Shown: positions 31,576 to 35,848 of the stretch, one piece after another
Layout of the letters: the number at the start of each line of letters is the position of its first letter
How positions within the stretch are numbered: the first letter of the stretch is position 1
NCBI GenBank assembly: GCA_009103225.1
Contig: RHPI01001819.1
Coordinates: forward strand, 1-35,848
Reading direction: 5' to 3'
Source: Chlorokybus atmophyticus
Taxonomy: Eukaryota; Streptophyta; Chlorokybophyceae; Chlorokybales; Chlorokybaceae
Length of the DNA stretch: 35,848 nucleotides
The notes under the pieces: generated by a model
Told to the model about the DNA's origin: nothing
Databases searched by the model: none
The model's input: only the letters and a program-made list of their open reading frames with translations
Translations under genes and position numbers: made by a program

Positions 31576-31684
31576 CTTCGCGTTGTCCTCCTCCTCCTTC
31601 ACGACCGGCATCACCATCGCCACCTGCTTGCAAATGACAGGCGGCTGATGCTGAAGTGGGTTGCGGAGGCGCTGCGAACTGAAG
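31576..31684 (+). CDS. Candidate internal exon, function unknown
   Basis: After an acceptor-like TTATGCAG the frame reads LRVVLLLLHDRHHHRHLLAN and then DRRLMLKWVAEALRTEG up to a weak GTTGTA donor. The helical, amphipathic composition resembles a real protein segment. It could belong to the same gene as 32585-32659, but phases cannot be checked. Confidence 0.2.
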
Positions 31685-32584
31685 GTTGTACACTGTCAGG
31701 CGGTCTGTTTCATCCCTTAAGGGTGCACGCACATGCACGCATGGGCATGTGTGCAGAGGCTGATGTGTGCGTGTACATGTATATACATGCACAAAGACAA
31801 GCATTTGACTATAGCTACTCTTTAACACTCAGGCCTACCACTATGCTGGTTAGTTAACAACTCATGGCCCGCTGGGCTTCACGCTGACGGACTCGCAACT
31901 CAAGCGCGCGGGCCTCGACCACATTCTACATTACAACACTCATGACATTTAACCATAATTCAATTTGTGTCTGCATGTATCTTGAAATCCAACGCCTCAT
32001 TGAAGCGGCCTAAACAACATTCGTCTTGTGGCCACATATGCGTTGAAGTGTATGACAACTGGCATGCGCTTTTATTTGTCCTATTTTTTTGTGCTTCTGA
32101 TGCTTACGTTGCACAGCAGCTGGTCCAGATTGCTCATCGGGTTTAGCACACGACAATAAAGTGCGTCAAAATTAGCCAAGCACTACCTTAGTGGTGTTGT
32201 GTGTTGTTTATGCAATGCCGCAAAGTTTATCATCATGTCTCTCAACGCAAAAAGCGCTTTATGGGGTCGCCAACCGGTCATTTGTGGCTCTGACGGGGTG
32301 CTCAACAAAACGCTTGAACGCTGTTGCCATGGACTCAACAAACAAGAGATGTGCATGTGCGTGTGCGGGAGCATATGCATGTGTACTTGCGCACATCTGC
32401 GTGTGGGCACTTGTAACTGTCTATGGATGCATGTACGTATATCACACACACACATATATATATATTGTCCACGCATCTATACATGTCCTTACATTGGCCA
32501 GTCTGTGTGTGCCTCATTGTGCTCACACGCCTTTGTACATATGCCCCTGCTGCCCTCACATGCGCACAACCCCCCCCTTTGCAG
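31685..32584. other. No firm gene
   Basis: Overlapping frames on both strands. Purine-pyrimidine alternating words (GTGTGCGTGTAC, TATATATA) are common. A minus-strand piece at about 32183-32330 (TGWRPHKALFALRDMMINFA) is protein-like but isolated. Confidence 0.3.
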
Positions 32585-32659
32585 GTTAGACTTGTGTCGC
32601 AGGCCATCCAGGGTTTCAATTGCAAGGCCAAGTTACTTGGCTATTCTAAGGCAATGCTG
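32585..32659 (+). CDS. Well-bordered internal exon of an unknown gene
   Basis: A polypyrimidine run (CCCCCCCCTTTGCAG) precedes, and a consensus donor (CTG|GTAAGTG) follows. The 75-base exon keeps two frames open. The better one reads VRLVSQAIQGFNCKAKLLGY then SKAML, 25 codons, symmetrical in phase. No partner exon was confirmed. A possible next acceptor is TTTGTGTTTCAG near 32832. Confidence 0.4.
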
Positions 32660-33116
32660 GTAAGTGACATAACTTGTAGTCATTGTGCCTCATGTACTCG
32701 TTATCACTACTAGTCAACTGAAATGTCCACTTTGCTCAGGCATGTGCATGCACGCAGTTGAACGTTTGTACTGCAGTCACCAAACTCATATGCATATATC
32801 ACACTCGCAAAGACACAATATTTGTGTTTCAGATGTAGTAAACTACGACCTCTGTGTTTGCCTCCACTATGACTGAAACGCATACAATACTTTCACATCA
32901 AAGTTGCAAGTGTTTCTTTTGCTTTGGATGTAACAGTCGAGGCCAAGTTTCATGATGTTTAAACCTTCTTTGGTCCATTTATCGAGCACCACGTTTTCAT
33001 GACTTGTGGCAGATATCGGCGAGTTATGAGTCTGCCACGGATATCGACCGGGGCCGGAAGGTGCCAGAAAACGGAGGGCCAGTCGCGAAGGGCTCGACCA
33101 GATGTTTAAAAGTGCC
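32660..33116. other. No firm gene
   Basis: A minus-strand frame (32867-33151) is open for 94 codons and looks moderately protein-like (LDKWTKEGLNIMKLGLDCYI). It runs into the solo LTR and lacks other support. Confidence 0.3.
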
Positions 33117-33577
33117 TGGCGCCAAGTAGTATAACTTGACCATATGAGCACCTAATCAGGAGATCTTTGGTGCATAAGAAAGGTCTAGAAGTATACTACA
33201 AGGTGCGGCAATAACATCTTAGTATCTAGTTTTTTGTAGCACGGGAATCGTCTAGACAGTAGCATGTGCAGACTGGTAGGTATAAAAGCGATATTCTACA
33301 ATGTGCAATACAACATTAAGCTCCTTTGTTGGTTGTGTGCCAGCTTGGTGGTGGTTAGCAGGGGTTGCTAGCATGTGTCCACTGGTGTGTGCTTGCTTGT
33401 GTGACGATCCAAGACGCTACACAAGTTGGTGTGTAGCTTTGAGCGCGTACGCGAGTGGCGGGGCGCGCGTGTGTGCTTGGCAGAGGGGGCAAGGTTCCGG
33501 TGTGAATAGCGTGCCTTTGTGAGAGGGTTGTTGATGAGACCAACTTACAGGTGACAAGGCACAAGCACCGCCACAAC
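33117..33577 (+). mobile_element. Solo LTR of the gypsy family
   Basis: About 461 bases match the LTR at 7230-7820 on the opposite strand, from TGGCGCCAAGTAGTATAACTT to CACAAC, including GGTAGGTATAAAAG (TATA box) and the GTGTGACGATCCAAGACGCT tail. No internal element sequence adjoins it, so it is a solo LTR left by recombination. It carries a single copy of the unit duplicated in the other LTR. Confidence 0.88.
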
Positions 33578-33599
33578 TAGTTAGATAGGGTAGATTAAC

Positions 33600-33800
33600 C
33601 ACAGGGCTTTTTACGCGCGGACCAGTCGTAGGCGGCCCGCGGACCACGTCTGTTACGTTGTAGCGTACCAGTGTCGCAACTGGTCCGGCGTGAGCGGACC
33701 ACTGGTGGTCCGGTCCCGGAGCCGGACGGCATGGTCCAAGCGATGGGACCAGGGCTGGTCGTGCGCCCGGCGGCTTGCGCACTAGTGCAGCACACGGTCC
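33600..33800 (+). repeat. GC-rich dispersed repeat with TGGTCC inverted words, copy 2
   Basis: The same-orientation relative of 8080-8300, starting 22 bases after the solo LTR. It shares GACCACGTCTG, AACTGGTCCGGCGTGA and GGACCACTGGTGGTCCGG. It also has further TGGTCC/GGACCA words. Confidence 0.75.
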
Positions 33801-35388
33801 ATTCAGCAGAACCAGGGTTGGTCAATTTCGCGCCCCCTGCAGCCTGCACACCAGCGGCAACATTGGTACGGACAGGTACAGCCGTTGTGACCAAGTCAAG
33901 TCGTACGTCGACGTCGTCTTGTGACCAGACATTGTACGCACCGCGCGTCCTGCGTAGCAATGGTGTGCAGTGACCGTATAGCAATTGTTGAACACGTCAG
34001 CCGAAAGCGGTAAGTACGAAACTGTACTTATCCCCGTGCTGAAACCCTAGTCGCTATGAGGCACTCAGGCACTGCTTGCGTCGGCCTTGATGCTGCAACC
34101 GGCAAGCTACTGGAGCCGGAGGTAGGCTGCAGGTAGGCTTGCTACGGCAGTGATGTTGGTGTGTGTAGCTTACGTGCACTATATGTAATTACTGTGAGTA
34201 GTTGGTGTTGTGGTTGGCATATGTACAACAGCAGCTGCTACAATTGCAGCGCCCGCTGCTGATGCTGCCGCATTGATATGCACTGTCAGCAGCGTTTGTT
34301 GTTAATGACGTTATGGTTGTGGTTATTGTGGTGGTGGTCGTGACGGTTGCAATTGTGCTTGTAAATGCTGCTGCTGTAGCTTCACATTAGCTATAGAGCC
34401 AAGCCATGCCAACAGCCGCCGCCGCTGCTGCCGCCGCTGCCGCAGGTAAAGCATCTACAGCCGCCGCAGCAGCTGCGGCTGTAGCAGCAATAACCACGAC
34501 AGCTGCATTGAACAAGTCTGTATTGCCAGTAGTGCAGCACATGTACGCCTGCATATGCACAAGATCTTACTAGCTAGTACTATGGTATATGTGCACTGCT
34601 GACGTGCAGGCAAGTAGAACTGAATGCTTATGCCTCACATTGTTGCAAGCAGTAGTTCAACAGCCCTCACAACCATTCTCCCTGTAGATTTTTTGTGTTA
34701 CGTTTCCCCCAAGCCATCTCAACAGCCCTTTGCTTGTCCATAGGGAGGGTTAGCTCTTGACAGTTGTTGAAAAACAATCAAACACTCGCACAGTTGCATG
34801 CACACATAGTCACACACGCGTGTGCAGGCTTTGTACAACTGTGTAGCTATTGTACAATCACGCCAATGAGCAGGTACTGACGTAAACACATGTGAGACTG
34901 TGCATGCGCAAATGGCAGCATGTAAACAAACAATGTACGCTGTGCATGACTGTTGCTGACCTTGTCATAACATGTGATATGTGAAGCTTGTAATCAGTCA
35001 TTGAACAGTTGCACAGAATTGGTACACCTACTGATGTGCTGCATTGGGCAGGACCTACGCATGCTGCTAGGCGCTGCGGCATGTGACGCTGCATTATGAG
35101 GGGCTGGTCATGAAGCCAGCGTTCTCCAGCTGCTTCACATGGTCATGTGTTGGAATGCAGGCTCCGTGTCTTCTGGGGGGGACCCGACGTTGCCACTTTC
35201 TAGAGGGCGCGAAACTGAACGGACGGTACAACAAGGTGCAACAGAAGCCCGCAGGTGAGCTGAGGGGAAGGGTATGTGCGCGCATACACATGCGCATACA
35301 AGTGCTCTTTGCATGCATGTGCTCTTTGTCACACACGTATGCTCATACACACTCATACACTTACTACATTCATCAGGCTAAAGACCAA
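33801..35388. other. Mostly non-coding; low-complexity alanine-type tracts
   Basis: Bases 34220-34500 are rich in GCTGCT/GCCGCC words. The 55-codon frame 34406-34573 is nearly all alanine and is not a convincing gene. Frames at 35050-35270 have possible splice borders (GCAG|GAC at about 35052, CGCAG|GTGAGC at about 35255) but an internal TGA breaks the best of them. Confidence 0.3.
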
Positions 35389-35432
35389 TGGCATCTACCT
35401 CGTACGATCTACCACGTACGAGGTAGATGCCA
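35389..35432. repeat. Perfect hairpin, 18-bp stem
   Basis: TGGCATCTACCTCGTACG (35389-35406) pairs exactly with 35415-35432 around the eight-base loop ATCTACCA. Confidence 0.95.
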
Positions 35433-35529
35433 AAGGCAGTTGCTGGTCAGCGCGCTCATAGACCGCACTGACCAGTGCAGTCTCTGAGCGATGCCTAGTC
35501 AGTAGATTGTAGAAGTCATAGGCGGCCAT
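35395..35529 (-). CDS. Candidate exon, function unknown
   Basis: After a good acceptor (CAATTTCAG, AG at 35530-35531) the minus strand reads MAAYDFYNLLTRHRSETALV then SAVYERADQQLPLAS. It ends inside the hairpin at TAG 35395. The composition is convincingly protein-like. On the + strand a competing exon (CATCAG|GCTAAAG at 35375) would read RLKTNGIYLVRSTTYEVDAK over the same bases, so the strand is uncertain. Confidence 0.25.
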   Translation of the reverse strand: MAAYDFYNLLTRHRSETALVSAVYERADQQLPLASTSYVVDRTR

Positions 35530-35848
35530 CTGAAATTGCCATAGTGTGAGTGAGCACGTGTGTATGTGTCCATAAGTTACACCACACACTGCTTGCATGC
35601 GCTTGTATATCTGTGCGTGCATGCGTCTGCTTGGGCGTGTGTACACATCACTGTTGGTGCACGCATATGTAAATGTACACATTGTAAGACAGTCATTGCA
35701 CAGGTGATCCCGGGCGTCACTGTCGGTGGGGCGAGCCCGATGCTGCTGCTCTGCTAAGGCGCAGGACCGGGGGGCGCTACAAGTACGTCACCTACTTGCA
35801 GTGCACCTGCTAGACCTCCAGGTGAGCGAAGGGGTAAGGGGAGGAGGG

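Noticed and set aside
33117-33577. Target site duplication around the solo LTR
   Set aside because: Flanks GTGCC and TAGTT do not match with the edges as defined.
34406-34573. 55-codon nearly pure alanine ORF
   Set aside because: It is explained by GCC/GCT trinucleotide repeats.

Overview
The window is a eukaryotic chromosome end. The first 163 bases are pure CCCTAA telomere repeat, read outward. The two best genes are of green-lineage type: a plant-type peptide N-glycanase A homologue and a DUF506/PDDEXK_6 protein. Both have several GT-AG introns, and the first is followed by TGTAA, the usual chlorophyte polyadenylation signal. A TTAGGG-type telomere with these features suggests a green alga, perhaps chlamydomonadalean. 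That placement is inference. No rRNA, tRNA or CRISPR array was seen.

Bases 1-13640 are a subtelomeric mosaic. Two inverted arms of about 3.1-3.6 kb (371-3455 and 9183-12742) carry decayed copies of one DNA transposon whose reading frames resemble a Tnp2/DUF4218-type transposase. The right arm holds an extra 528-bp tandem duplication. A second repeat of about 250 bp lies in direct orientation beside both arms (3455-3708, 13385-13640). Between the arms are a small spliced coiled-coil gene fragment (3879-4322, +) and a 5' fragment of a Ty3/gypsy retrotransposon (4850-7820, -). The retrotransposon has LTR, primer binding site, gag, a damaged protease and a truncated reverse transcriptase. Its LTR abuts four TTAGGG units in inverted orientation.

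Bases 14319-16981 (-) hold the PNGase A gene, with six exons and a signal-peptide first exon. Bases about 17900-19790 contain protein-like but broken reading frames of unknown origin. Bases 20000-23700 are mostly intergenic, with two weak candidate first exons. Bases 23694-25013 (-) hold the three-exon DUF506 gene.

From 25014 to the end, gene evidence is thin and repeats dominate: a cluster of hairpins on one short motif, duplicated segments separated by AT microsatellites, a 265-bp uninterrupted TG tract, an alternating purine-pyrimidine block, a MITE-like foldback, a solo LTR of the same family as the 7-kb LTR, and a perfect 18-bp hairpin. Isolated exon-like pieces (for example 32585-32659) suggest at least one further intron-rich gene that could not be assembled. 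The two firm genes look independent of each other; no operon-like or pathway link is visible.
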